From contig NZ_PJRR01000008.1 of assembly GCF_002858865.1 (NCBI RefSeq), positions 161,854 through 225,853 on the forward strand: DNA of 64,000 nucleotides, read 5' to 3'. The translations under genes were made by a program, and so were the position numbers. Source of the DNA: Caulobacter vibrioides (GTDB lineage: Bacteria > Pseudomonadota > Alphaproteobacteria > Caulobacterales > Caulobacteraceae). Numbering within the stretch: the first letter of the stretch is position 1; each line of letters opens with the position of its first letter. The notes beneath the pieces are model-generated. The model was not told the DNA's origin. It made no database searches and saw nothing but the letters and a program-made list of their open reading frames with translations. This document shows, piece after piece, positions 15,568-23,986 of the stretch.

Positions 15568-18345
15568 ATGAAGAAGCTGTTCGCGTCCGCCGCCATTGCG
15601 GCCCTTGTCGCCGCCTCGCCGGCGCTCGCCGCCGCGCCCGCCAAGGCCGTTGCGCCCAAGGCTGCAGCGAAGGTCACCGGCGCCATGGCCTCCGCCCTGC
15701 CGACCATCGACATCCCGCACACCACCTTCAAGCTCTCCAACGGCCTGACTGTCATCGTCCATGAGGACCGCAAGGCGCCGATCGTCGCGGTGAACATCTG
15801 GTACCATGTCGGCTCCAAGAACGAGCCGGCCGGCAAGACCGGTTTTGCGCACCTGTTCGAACACCTGATGTTCAACGGCTCGGAAAACTTCAACGACGAC
15901 TGGTTCAAGGCGCTGGAGAAGCTGGGCGCCACGGACCTGAACGGGACGACCAACAAGGATCGGACCAACTATTTCCAGAACGTGCCGACGGCGGCGCTGG
16001 ACCAGGTGCTTTGGCTGGAAAGCGACCGCATGGGCTGGCTCCTGAACGCCATCGACAAGGCCAAGCTGGATGAGCAGCGCGGGGTCGTCCAGAACGAGAA
16101 GCGCCAGGGCGAGAACCAGCCCTATGGCCAAGTCTGGAACGTCATCACCGAAAGCACCTACCCGAAGGATCACCCCTACGGTCACACCGTCATCGGCTCG
16201 ATGGCCGATCTTGACGCCGCGTCGCTGGACGACGTGAAGACCTGGTTCAAGAACTACTACGGCCCCGCCAACGCCACGCTGGTGCTGGCCGGCGACATCT
16301 CGGTCGCCGAGGCCAAGGCCAAGGTCGAAAAGTATTTCGGCAATATCCCCTCGGGCCCGCCGGTGACCCGCCAGAAGGAATGGATCGCCAAGCGGACCGG
16401 CTCTCAGCGCGCCGAGATGCAAGACCGCGTGCCGCAGACGCGCATCTACAAGGTGTGGAACACGCCGGGCTTCGGCGCCGCCGACACCGACTATCTGGAC
16501 CTGCTGAGCGACGTGCTGGTTTCGGACAAGACCTCGCGGCTCTACAAGCGCCTGGTCTTCACCGACCAGTCCGCCACCGCCGTCGGCGCCAGCGTCAGCC
16601 CCAGCGAGATCGGCGGCCAGTTCATCGTCACCCTGACCGTCAAGCCGGGCGGTGATCCGGCCGCGGTGGAAAAGGCGTTCGACGAAGAGTTCCAGCGCCT
16701 GCTGCGCGACGGCCCCACACCCGAAGAAGTCGCCAAGGTCCGCACCAACAGCCTGGCCAATGTTGTGCGCGGCGCCGAGCGGATCGGCGGCTTCGGCGGC
16801 AAGTCCGATCTCCTGGCCCAAAACCAGGTCTTTCTGGGCGACCCCGGCGCCTACAAGCACAGCCTCGAACGCGTCCGTAACGCCAAGCCGGCCGACTTGG
16901 TGGCGGCGGGTCGCAAATGGCTGACCGACGGCGACTTCACCCTGACGGTGTCGCCCTTCCCGAATTACAAGGTCGCGACCGCAGGCGCGGACCGCAAGGT
17001 CATGCCCGAGGTCGGCGCGCAGAAGCCCCCGAGCTTCGTCAAGCTGCACCGCGGGGCGCTGTCGAACGGCCTGAAGGTCGTCCTGGCCGAGCGTCGCGAT
17101 ACGCCGCAGGTCCAGTTCAGCCTGCTCTTCGACGCGGGTCAGGCGGCCGAGCCCGGCGGCAAGGCGGGCGTGTCGTCCCTGGCGGTCGGCATGATGACCG
17201 AGGGCACGACCAACCGCGACAACCTGACTCTCAGCCGCGAGCTGGCGCAGTTGGGCGCCGAGGTGCGCACCGGCAACGGCCTCGACACCTCGACCGTGTC
17301 GCTGAACACCCTGACCACCACCTTGGATCCGGCCCTGGCGCTGTATGCCGACATCCTGCGCAATCCGGCCTACACGCCGGACGATCTGACCCGCCGCAAG
17401 CGCCTGTCGATCGCCGGTATCCAGCAGACCAAGCAGAACCCGAACGCCATGGCCTCGCGGATCCTGCCGGTGCTGGCCTATGGCCCGTCCAGCCCCTATG
17501 GCGTGCTGTCCACCGAGGCCAGCGTCGGCGCCACTACGCGGGATGATCTGATCGCCTACCAGAAGGCCTGGCTGCAGCCCAAGGACGCCACCCTGATCAT
17601 CGTCGGCGACACCACGCTGGAACAGATCATGCCGAAGCTGGAAGCGCAGCTCGGCGGCTGGACGGGCGCTCAGGCCAAGGCCAAGCCGCCCGTCACCGTC
17701 GCGCCGAACAAGGGCGCGGTCTATCTGATCGACAAGCCCGGCGCCCAGCAGTCGATGCTGATGGTCGGAAATCTGATCCCGCCGCGCGATCCGGCCGACG
17801 AAGCCGCGATCGACGTGATGAACACCCTGTTCGGCGGCGACTTCGTCTCGCGCCTGAACATGAACCTGCGTGAGGACAAGCATTGGTCCTACGGCGCCGG
17901 CAGCTTCGTGCGCGCCGCCCGCGGCACCCGCCTGTTCCAGGCCTACGCCCCGGTGCAGACCGACAAGACCGCCGAGTCGTTCGCCGAAGCCCGCAAGGAG
18001 CTTCTCGGGATCATCGGCGACAAGCCGATCACCGCCGCCGAACTGGCCAAGGCCCAGAACAGCCTGACCCTGTCCCTGCCCGGCACGTGGGAAACCTCCG
18101 CCGGCGTCGGCGGCTCGATCTCCGAGCTGGTCAACTTCAACCTGCCCGACAGCTATCCCGAAAACTATCCGCGCGACGTCCGCGCCGTCACCCTCGACAC
18201 CGCCACCGCAGCGGCGAAGAAGGTGATCAAGCCCGACGAACTGGTCTGGGTGGTGGTCGGCGATCGGGCCAGCGTCGAGCCCAAGCTCAAGGCCATGGGC
18301 CTGGAGCTGCGGATCATCGACGCTGACGGCAATCCTGCGAAATAG
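15568..18345 (+). CDS. M16-family zinc metallopeptidase, exported
   Basis: About 925 residues: signal peptide MKKLFASAAIAALVAASPALA, an active M16 half with inverted zinc motif HLFEH in TGFAHLFEHLMFNGSENF and the distal Glu in GVVQNEKRQGE, then a second M16 half (from about residue 490) without the motif, as in two-domain pitrilysin-type enzymes. It likely degrades peptides in the periplasm. I prefer the second of two ATGs (15562/15568) because GGGA is better spaced. It converges with the M28 peptidase gene. Confidence 0.92.
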   Translation: MKKLFASAAIAALVAASPALAAAPAKAVAPKAAAKVTGAMASALPTIDIPHTTFKLSNGLTVIVHEDRKAPIVAVNIWYHVGSKNEPAGKTGFAHLFEHLMFNGSENFNDDWFKALEKLGATDLNGTTNKDRTNYFQNVPTAALDQVLWLESDRMGWLLNAIDKAKLDEQRGVVQNEKRQGENQPYGQVWNVITESTYPKDHPYGHTVIGSMADLDAASLDDVKTWFKNYYGPANATLVLAGDISVAEAKAKVEKYFGNIPSGPPVTRQKEWIAKRTGSQRAEMQDRVPQTRIYKVWNTPGFGAADTDYLDLLSDVLVSDKTSRLYKRLVFTDQSATAVGASVSPSEIGGQFIVTLTVKPGGDPAAVEKAFDEEFQRLLRDGPTPEEVAKVRTNSLANVVRGAERIGGFGGKSDLLAQNQVFLGDPGAYKHSLERVRNAKPADLVAAGRKWLTDGDFTLTVSPFPNYKVATAGADRKVMPEVGAQKPPSFVKLHRGALSNGLKVVLAERRDTPQVQFSLLFDAGQAAEPGGKAGVSSLAVGMMTEGTTNRDNLTLSRELAQLGAEVRTGNGLDTSTVSLNTLTTTLDPALALYADILRNPAYTPDDLTRRKRLSIAGIQQTKQNPNAMASRILPVLAYGPSSPYGVLSTEASVGATTRDDLIAYQKAWLQPKDATLIIVGDTTLEQIMPKLEAQLGGWTGAQAKAKPPVTVAPNKGAVYLIDKPGAQQSMLMVGNLIPPRDPADEAAIDVMNTLFGGDFVSRLNMNLREDKHWSYGAGSFVRAARGTRLFQAYAPVQTDKTAESFAEARKELLGIIGDKPITAAELAKAQNSLTLSLPGTWETSAGVGGSISELVNFNLPDSYPENYPRDVRAVTLDTATAAAKKVIKPDELVWVVVGDRASVEPKLKAMGLELRIIDADGNPAK

Positions 18346-18353
18346 AGCCTCAA

Positions 18354-18387
18354 GCGCCGCCGCTCCCGCACCCGGGAGCCGCGGCGC
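18354..18387. terminator. Hairpin between convergent peptidase genes
   Basis: Two nested stems, GCGCCGC/GCGGCGC outside and CTCCCG/CGGGAG inside, located between the converging M16 and M28 genes, so it can serve both directions. No T-run is present. Confidence 0.6.
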
Positions 18388-18398
18388 ACCAGAGCCGG

Positions 18399-20003
18399 CT
18401 ACTTCCCGGTCGCAAACCGCTTGAAGAAGCTGGTCGGGAGCCACTGCGGACGTTCGGGCGTATCGGCGATTTCGCGGATCAGCGTCGCCATATAGGCGTT
18501 GAAACGCACCGCCGTCGGCAGATCGAACGGCTGGGAGAGGTCGTCCTTGGGCCCATGGTAGCGCTCGGCGCGCCACTGGCGGTCGGCTGCGGCCTCAGGC
18601 GACCCTACCGGATGGGCCAGACGACCGGCGAGCGCCGGAACACCCGTGCGGATGAAGCTGTACTGATCCGAGCGCACGAAACTCAGCTGGTTGGGCGCGG
18701 GGTCGGGCATGACGGCAAAGCCCTGGCTGGCGGCTGCGCGGCGCGCGATCGGCCCCAGCGTCGACTCCTCCTCGCCCATGACGATGATGTTGCTGGCCGG
18801 ACGCGAGGGCATGAACATGTCCATGTTCACGTTGGCGACGATGGCCTTCTTGTCCACGGTCGGCCGCTCGGCGAAGTACTGTGACCCCAGCAGGCCCTGC
18901 TCCTCGGCGGTGACCGCCAGGAAGATGATCGAGCGCTTGGGCGGCGCCCCGGCCTTCAGTGCGGCGGCCTGCTCGATCAGCGAGGCCACCCCGCTGGCGT
19001 TGTCCATCGCGCCGTTGTTGATCGCATCGCCGTCGATCGGCGCCCCGACGCCCAGGCCGTCCAGATGGGCGGTCAGGACGACGTATTCCTTGGACAGGAG
19101 GGGATCAGAGCCCGGCAGCATGGCCGCCACGTTCGGCGAGGTCGCCGGGGTGGTTTCCCGCGAGACCGTCGCCTTGACGCTTTGGTTCAGCGCAAAGCCC
19201 GGCAGCGCCTTGCCGGCGTCCGCCAGCACCAGCAGGTCTTCCAGCGTCCGTCCCGAGACCGAAAACAGCTTGCCGGCCTGGGCCGGGTTCATGGCGGCGG
19301 TGAAGAACTCGCCCTTCACCGGGTTCATCGCCGGATCGGCCAGCCGCATCTGAGGATCGCCCGCGCGCAGTTTCGACCGCGCCCAGGGAATCTCGACCTG
19401 TTTGGGGTTCTGGATCGTGATCAGCCCGATCGCGCCGGCCTTCTGCAGCGACTCCCAGCGGTCGCGCGCGGCATGGGCGCGCAGCGAGGCCGACACGCCC
19501 GACGGCCCGCCGCTGAGCACGACCGCGACCTTGCCGCGCAGATCAACGCCGGCGAAGTCGTCATGGCCGGCCTCCGGCATGTGCAGGCCATAGCCCACGA
19601 ACACCAGCGGCGCCTCGGGCAGACTGGCGGGCTGTGCGATCCGGGCCGTCAGCACCAGATCCTCGCCCAGCACGAGCGGCGTCGGAACGCCGTCCTTCAC
19701 CAGCGTCACGCTGGAACGCTCGGCCTGGATGCGCTGGACCGCGAACGACACCGGCTGCAGATAACCTTGGGTCCCAGCCGGCTTCAGGCCGTGCGCGGCG
19801 AAGCGCTCGGCGACATAGGCCGCGGCGCGGTCGAAACCCGGCGTTCCAGCCAGACGCCCTTCCATATTGTCGTCGGCCAGCACCTTGACGTGCGCCCACC
19901 ACCGCTCGGTCGCGGAGGTCTCTGCGGCATGGACGAGGGACGCCGAACCGGCGGCGACAAGGGCGGCCAACACGGCCAGGCGATGCGATGAAAGCTTGAT
20001 CAT
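18399..20003 (-). CDS. M28-family aminopeptidase with PA domain, exported
   Basis: 534 residues from the ATG at 20003, which gives signal peptide MIKLSSHRLAVLAALVAAG; the in-frame extension upstream is unlikely. Zinc ligands lie in VVLTAHLDGLG, NNGAMDNASGVASL, FLAVTAEEQGLLGS (catalytic Glu pair) and NVNMDMFMP. A protease-associated domain is inserted at about 150-290. Predicted periplasmic aminopeptidase, a functional partner for the M16 enzyme next door. Confidence 0.92.
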   Translation of the reverse strand: MIKLSSHRLAVLAALVAAGSASLVHAAETSATERWWAHVKVLADDNMEGRLAGTPGFDRAAAYVAERFAAHGLKPAGTQGYLQPVSFAVQRIQAERSSVTLVKDGVPTPLVLGEDLVLTARIAQPASLPEAPLVFVGYGLHMPEAGHDDFAGVDLRGKVAVVLSGGPSGVSASLRAHAARDRWESLQKAGAIGLITIQNPKQVEIPWARSKLRAGDPQMRLADPAMNPVKGEFFTAAMNPAQAGKLFSVSGRTLEDLLVLADAGKALPGFALNQSVKATVSRETTPATSPNVAAMLPGSDPLLSKEYVVLTAHLDGLGVGAPIDGDAINNGAMDNASGVASLIEQAAALKAGAPPKRSIIFLAVTAEEQGLLGSQYFAERPTVDKKAIVANVNMDMFMPSRPASNIIVMGEEESTLGPIARRAAASQGFAVMPDPAPNQLSFVRSDQYSFIRTGVPALAGRLAHPVGSPEAAADRQWRAERYHGPKDDLSQPFDLPTAVRFNAYMATLIREIADTPERPQWLPTSFFKRFATGK

Positions 20004-20057
20004 GGCGCTGACTTTCCAAAAGCGCGCCTGGTCTGGCAAGAGCCGCCGACCAAACAA

Positions 20058-20090
20058 AAGCGGCCCTGGGCTCCCCACCCAAGGCCGCTT
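20058..20090 (-). terminator. Intrinsic terminator of dksA
   Basis: On the minus strand an 8-bp stem AAGCGGCC/GGCCGCTT with an additional inner TGGG/CCCA pair is followed by TTTTGTTTGG. It begins 41 nt after the dksA stop. Confidence 0.75.
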
Positions 20091-20131
20091 GAAACACATC
20101 AGTCGCCCCGAAGGGCGCGCCAAATCAGCGC

Positions 20132-20560
20132 TTAGTCATCACGGTGGACGCGTTCGCGACGCTCGTGGCGTTCCTGGGCCTCGACGCTCATGGTCGCCGT
20201 CGGGCGAGCTTCCAGTCGGGCCAGGCCGATCGGCTCGCCCGTCTCCTCGCAATAGCCATACGAGCCGTCCTCGACGCGGCGCAGGGCCTGGTCGATCTTG
20301 GAGATCAGCTTGCGTTGACGATCACGGGTACGGAGCTCAAGAGCCCGGTCGGTTTCCGAGGACGCACGATCGGCCAGATCGGCGTGATTCTCGGTTTCTT
20401 TCTGGAGATGGGAAACCGTCTCGCGAGATTCGCGGAGGATCTCTTCCTTCCAGGCCAGCAGCTTTTGCTTGAAATACTCAAGCTGCCGGTCGTTCATAAA
20501 AGGCTCGTCCTCGGAAGGACGATAGTCGGATTTCTCTACTAGAACTGTGGCCGTCTGCAT
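20132..20560 (-). CDS. dksA: DksA, RNA polymerase-binding regulator, single-cysteine type
   Basis: 142 residues. Binds the RNA polymerase secondary channel and works with ppGpp on rRNA and amino-acid promoters. The coiled-coil tip Asp pair is kept (D61 and D64 in HADLADRAS). The globular zinc-finger region keeps only one of four cysteines: C104, with T107, S125 and A128 at the other three positions. It should fold without zinc, as shown for some Pseudomonas and alphaproteobacterial DksA proteins. It lies downstream of fliX on the same strand with its own terminator. Confidence 0.93.
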   Translation of the reverse strand: MQTATVLVEKSDYRPSEDEPFMNDRQLEYFKQKLLAWKEEILRESRETVSHLQKETENHADLADRASSETDRALELRTRDRQRKLISKIDQALRRVEDGSYGYCEETGEPIGLARLEARPTATMSVEAQERHERRERVHRDD

Positions 20561-20771
20561 AACGCCTCACGCCCCAATGAACTCAGCCCTCGAAGGCCGG
20601 GTGCTTATACCAAAAGGTGAGCCGCGTTCAATGAACCTCGCGTGACCGGCGCGTTCACGCGCGCGGTTTCGCTCACCGGGCTCAAAATCGCGGCGATGAC
20701 ACGGGTAGAACGCGCGAACGGACCGAGCGTGGCGGAGAGACCGGACGGTGCGGGTCTCCGCCCAAGCCATG

Positions 20772-21206
20772 CTATCCGGCCCTGGCCTGCAGCTTGGCCA
20801 GTTCGACGGCGGCGCGGGTCTCGATCTCGTTCAAGACCCCTTCCAGGCGGGGATCGTCAGTGGCCTCGCGCTGTTCGCGGATGGCGCGCGACAGGCGATC
20901 CAGCGTGGCGTGGGAGATGTCGCCGTCGATCAGGGCGATCCGAACCTCGCCCAGAATGTCGAGAATATTGTCGGCGCGACGGACCGCGCGCTTGCGGCGC
21001 TCCAAAGGACCGCCGACCGAGCCCGCAGCCTGCAGCGCGAGCAGCGCGTCGACCGATCCGACGCCGGTCAGCCCACCGACCGAGGCGGTGCTGGCCGCGC
21101 CGCTGGCGGCGTTGACCGAGGGCAGCGAAAAGCCCGACGAACCACCGGCCGGCTTGGCCCGCGACGCGCCAGTCGCCGAGACACCCCCCGTGCTGGAAAC
21201 CTTCAT
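20772..21206 (-). CDS. fliX: FliX, flagellar assembly checkpoint protein
   Basis: 144 residues from MKVSSTGG. In Caulobacter, FliX binds and regulates the sigma-54 activator FlbD, coupling class II basal-body assembly to class III/IV flagellar transcription. The N-terminal half is low complexity (Ser/Gly/Ala); the C-terminal half (LERRKRAVRRADNILDILGE and DPRLEGVLNEIETRAAVELAK) is helical. Divergence from flgI is the Caulobacter arrangement and is strong support. Upstream TTG/GTG starts would run into the shared promoter. Confidence 0.93.
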   Translation of the reverse strand: MKVSSTGGVSATGASRAKPAGGSSGFSLPSVNAASGAASTASVGGLTGVGSVDALLALQAAGSVGGPLERRKRAVRRADNILDILGEVRIALIDGDISHATLDRLSRAIREQREATDDPRLEGVLNEIETRAAVELAKLQARAG

Positions 21207-21275
21207 CCGACAGCTCCAAAAGCCACGCGCGCGAGTCACTGACCTCGCCACACACATCACTATCAGTCCCGGCGC

Positions 21276-21290
21276 TTGAAGTATGGTTAA
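21276..21290 (-). promoter_or_regulatory. Candidate CtrA box of fliX
   Basis: On the fliX strand the sequence reads TTAACCATACTTCAA, one mismatch from the full CtrA site TTAA-N7-TTAA, and its left half matches TTAACCAT. It lies 70-85 nt upstream of the fliX ATG, where a class II promoter would be. Confidence 0.65.
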
Positions 21291-21291
21291 T

Positions 21292-21309
21292 GCCGGGCAG
21301 AATCTGCCG
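21292..21309 (+). promoter_or_regulatory. Candidate ftr (FlbD) enhancer of flgI
   Basis: GCCGGGCAGAATCTGCCG is an imperfect palindrome similar to the Caulobacter ftr elements bound by FlbD. It lies about 100 nt upstream of the predicted sigma-54 start site, the usual enhancer distance, and abuts the fliX CtrA box. Confidence 0.6.
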
Positions 21310-21381
21310 TGAGGCGCCGGCGCGCCCCCGGCCTTGTCCGGAATCCCTTGAGTCACAAGGGCTTGGACACGCTCATAAAAC

Positions 21382-21397
21382 TGGCCCGCTTCTGGCA
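21382..21397 (+). promoter_or_regulatory. Sigma-54 promoter of flgI
   Basis: TGGCCCGCTTCTGGCA has GG and GC exactly 10 nt apart and is close to the consensus TGGCACR-N4-TTGCW (one T to G change in the -12 half). Transcription would start near 21408, 29 nt before the flgI ATG. Confidence 0.75.
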
Positions 21398-21436
21398 TGG
21401 GGCGGCGCGGGGACGTCTCCCCGCCACGGGACAGCC

Positions 21437-22549
21437 ATGCCGCGTTCACTCTTTCGCACCGTTCTGACCGCCCTGGTCGCCGCCTCCTGCCTGATCGCCG
21501 CGCCGGCTCTGGCCAAGTCGCGGATCAAGGACATCGTCTCCTTCGAGGGCGTTCGCGAGAACCAGTTGATCGGCTACGGCATCGTCGTGGGCCTCAACGG
21601 CACCGGCGACAGCCTGCGCAACGCGCCGATGACCAAGCAGAGCCTCGAGGCCATGCTGGAGCGGCAGGGCGTCAACGTGCGCGACAACAACCTGAACACC
21701 AAGAACACCGCCGCCGTCATGGTCACGGCCAACCTGCCGCCGTTCTCGGCTTCGGGCTCGAAGGTCGACGTCACCGTCTCGACCCTGGGCGACGCCAAGA
21801 GCCTCTTGGGCGGCACCCTGCTGGTCACCAGCCTGCAGGGCGCGGACGGCCAGACCTATGCGGTCGCTCAAGGCACGGTGCAAACTGGTTCGGTCTCGGC
21901 CGGTGGCGCCTCGGGCAGCTCGGTGACCAAGGGCGTGCCGACGGCCGGCCGCATCGCCGGCGGCGGCGTCATCGAGCGCGAGACCGGCTTCCAGATGGTC
22001 AATATGGACATCATGCGCCTGACCCTGCGCAATCCGGACTTCACCACCGCCCGCCGCGTCGCCGACGCCATCAACGCCAAGTTCCCCGGCTGCGCCCAGG
22101 CCCAGAACCCCACGATCATCGCCACCCGCCCGCCGCCCGGCATGGACATGATCAGCTTCATGACCAACATCGAGAACCTGATGGTCGAGCCCGACGGTCC
22201 GGCCAAGGTGGTGATCGACGAGGTGGCCGGCGTCATCGTCATGGGCGACGACGTGCGCATCAGCCAGGTCGCCATCGCCCAGGGCAACCTGACGATCACC
22301 GTGCAGGAGAACCCGGCCGTCAGCCAGCCGGCGCCGTTCAGCCAGGGCCAGACCGCTGTCGTTCCGCAGTCGACCGTCAATGTCGAGGAAGAGAAGGGCA
22401 AGCAGCTTCTCACGCTTGGCGGCGCGCCGTCGCTGAAGGGCCTGATCGGCGGTCTCAACGCCCTGGGCGTGACGCCGCGCGACATGATTTCGATCCTGCA
22501 GGCGGTGAAGGCCGCCGGCGCCCTGCAAGCCGATATCGAGGTGATGTGA
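21437..22549 (+). CDS. flgI: FlgI, flagellar P-ring protein
   Basis: 370 residues; forms the P-ring bushing around the rod in the peptidoglycan layer. Signal peptide [20 protein letters not shown]...ALA is followed by the family block [20 protein letters not shown] and [39 protein letters not shown] and the C-terminal [20 protein letters not shown] are all present. The longer frame upstream crosses the sigma-54 promoter, so the ATG at 21437 is the start. First gene of a three-gene flagellar unit. Confidence 0.96.
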   Translation: MPRSLFRTVLTALVAASCLIAAPALAKSRIKDIVSFEGVRENQLIGYGIVVGLNGTGDSLRNAPMTKQSLEAMLERQGVNVRDNNLNTKNTAAVMVTANLPPFSASGSKVDVTVSTLGDAKSLLGGTLLVTSLQGADGQTYAVAQGTVQTGSVSAGGASGSSVTKGVPTAGRIAGGGVIERETGFQMVNMDIMRLTLRNPDFTTARRVADAINAKFPGCAQAQNPTIIATRPPPGMDMISFMTNIENLMVEPDGPAKVVIDEVAGVIVMGDDVRISQVAIAQGNLTITVQENPAVSQPAPFSQGQTAVVPQSTVNVEEEKGKQLLTLGGAPSLKGLIGGLNALGVTPRDMISILQAVKAAGALQADIEVM

Positions 22550-22884
22550 TGAGCGTCCTCTCCGCCCTGACCAGCCTGACCCCGCGCATCGACGCCGCCG
22601 CAACCACCGCCAAACAGCTGGTGATGTCGGCCGAGGAAAAGGCCAAGCGCGCCCAGATCGCCGACACCGCCAAGACCTTCGAGGCCTCGTTCCTGTCGGT
22701 GATGACCCAGCAGATGTTCGAAGGGGTGAAGACCTCCGCGCCCTTCGGCGGCGGCAACGGCGAGGCGATGTTCAAGTCGATCCTCACCGACGCGATGTCC
22801 AAGGAAATCAGCAAGGCCGGCGGCGTGGGCCTGGCGTCCACCATCCAGCGCGAAATGCTGAAACTTCAGGGCCTGAAGGAGTAA
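22549..22884 (+). CDS. FlgJ-like rod-binding protein (rod-chaperone domain only)
   Basis: 111 residues. The helix [20 protein letters not shown] followed by [21 protein letters not shown] is the FlgJ N-terminal rod-binding domain. There is no C-terminal muramidase, as is usual in alphaproteobacteria, where another enzyme opens the wall. Its ATG overlaps the flgI stop (TGATG), indicating coupled translation. Confidence 0.88.
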   Translation: MSVLSALTSLTPRIDAAATTAKQLVMSAEEKAKRAQIADTAKTFEASFLSVMTQQMFEGVKTSAPFGGGNGEAMFKSILTDAMSKEISKAGGVGLASTIQREMLKLQGLKE

Positions 22885-22888
22885 AGTC

Positions 22889-23338
22889 ATGGCCATCGCC
22901 GCCGTCGACGCCAACGATCGCGTCCACCAACTGATCCTTCTGACCGAGCGCCTGACCGATCTGATCGCCAAGCAGGCCGTCGCGTTCGAGACCCACCGTC
23001 CGCATGAGGCGGCCAAGTACGTCGAGGAGACCTCGAAGCTGGCCAACCTCTATCGGCACGAGTCGATGCGGGTGCGGGCCAATGTTGGACTGGTCGAGAG
23101 CGCGCGCCTGGAGCTTCGCCAACGCCTGATGCGGGCCACCGAGGCCTTTGACGCGGTCCTGGCGCGCCAGTCCCGCGCGGTCGAAGCCGCCAAGATCGTC
23201 ACCGAGGGCCTGGTTCATGCCATCGCCCAGGAAGTCGCCAGCCAGCGCGCCGCACCGGCCACCACCTATGGCGCCGGCGGCATGGTCAATGACCGCCCAC
23301 AGCACGGCGCGGCGATCACCCTGAACCGCAAGGCTTAA
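22889..23338 (+). CDS. flbY: FlbY, flagellar protein
   Basis: 149 mostly helical residues (coiled-coil-like stretches at about 10-70 and 75-125), four nt after the rod-binding gene. It resembles the small protein annotated FlbY in Caulobacter downstream of flgI; the helical form also recalls FlgN-type chaperones. Exact role is not established from sequence. Ends 2 nt before the convergent methyltransferase stop. Confidence 0.75.
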   Translation: MAIAAVDANDRVHQLILLTERLTDLIAKQAVAFETHRPHEAAKYVEETSKLANLYRHESMRVRANVGLVESARLELRQRLMRATEAFDAVLARQSRAVEAAKIVTEGLVHAIAQEVASQRAAPATTYGAGGMVNDRPQHGAAITLNRKA

Positions 23339-23340
23339 GG

Positions 23341-23970
23341 CTAGATCAGCGTGAACACGGCGGCGTCACGCACGGCGCCCTCGACGTCGCCGTAGTCAGC
23401 GACCGCATGGCGCGCCACCACGGACAGCCGATCGACCGGCAGCGGCGCGCGCCAGGGATCCCCGATCAGCACGGCGACGCCGGCCGTGCGGCACCGGCGC
23501 AGAAACGCCTCCGTCCGCGCCGCCAGGTCAGGGGCGTAGAAGAGGTCGCCGACCAGCACCAGATCGACCTCGGGCGGCTCTCCGTCCAAGGGGTCGGCCC
23601 GGATAATCCGCACGGCGACACCATTGGCTGCGGCGTTGAGGCGGGTCGCCGCGACGGCGTAAGGATCGACATCGATCGCCGTAACCTCCGCCGCGCCCGC
23701 CAGAGCCGCGGCGATCGCCACCAGTCCAGACCCCGCGCCCAGATCGAGCACGGTCCGGCCAGCCACCGTTTCGGGTCGATCCAGGACGTGTCGCGCCAGC
23801 ACCAGTCCCCCGCCCCACGGCCGGGCCCAATAGGGCGAGCCGAAATCGGCGTCGGCCTTGGCCAGCCGTGAGAGACCGCTGCGCGGTCCGGCGCGATGCA
23901 GCCGCACCTCCGGAACGCCGGGTGTCGGTTCCAGGGGCAGATGTTCGCGAATGAATACGTCGAGGTCCAA
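23341..23970 (-). CDS. Class I methyltransferase, EtfB-lysine methyltransferase-like
   Basis: 209 residues. SAM motif TVLDLGAGSGLVAIAAALAGA, acidic loop VTAIDVDPYA, and the family blocks SPYWARPWGGGLVLARHVL and LVLVGDLFYAPDLA match the METTL20/bacterial EtfB methyltransferase group, which methylates lysines in electron transfer flavoprotein beta. No etf genes are nearby. Start is uncertain: the first candidate is TTG at 23970, without a clear SD. Confidence 0.82.
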   Translation of the reverse strand: MDLDVFIREHLPLEPTPGVPEVRLHRAGPRSGLSRLAKADADFGSPYWARPWGGGLVLARHVLDRPETVAGRTVLDLGAGSGLVAIAAALAGAAEVTAIDVDPYAVAATRLNAAANGVAVRIIRADPLDGEPPEVDLVLVGDLFYAPDLAARTEAFLRRCRTAGVAVLIGDPWRAPLPVDRLSVVARHAVADYGDVEGAVRDAAVFTLI

Positions 23971-23986
23971 GGTCTGGACTAAGGGC

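Noticed and set aside
15553..18576. 1007-codon open frame antisense to the M16 peptidase gene
   Set aside because: It results from high-GC codon bias on the opposite strand. The sense frame has a signal peptide and zinc motif; the antisense product is Gly/Arg/Val-rich with no recognised domain.
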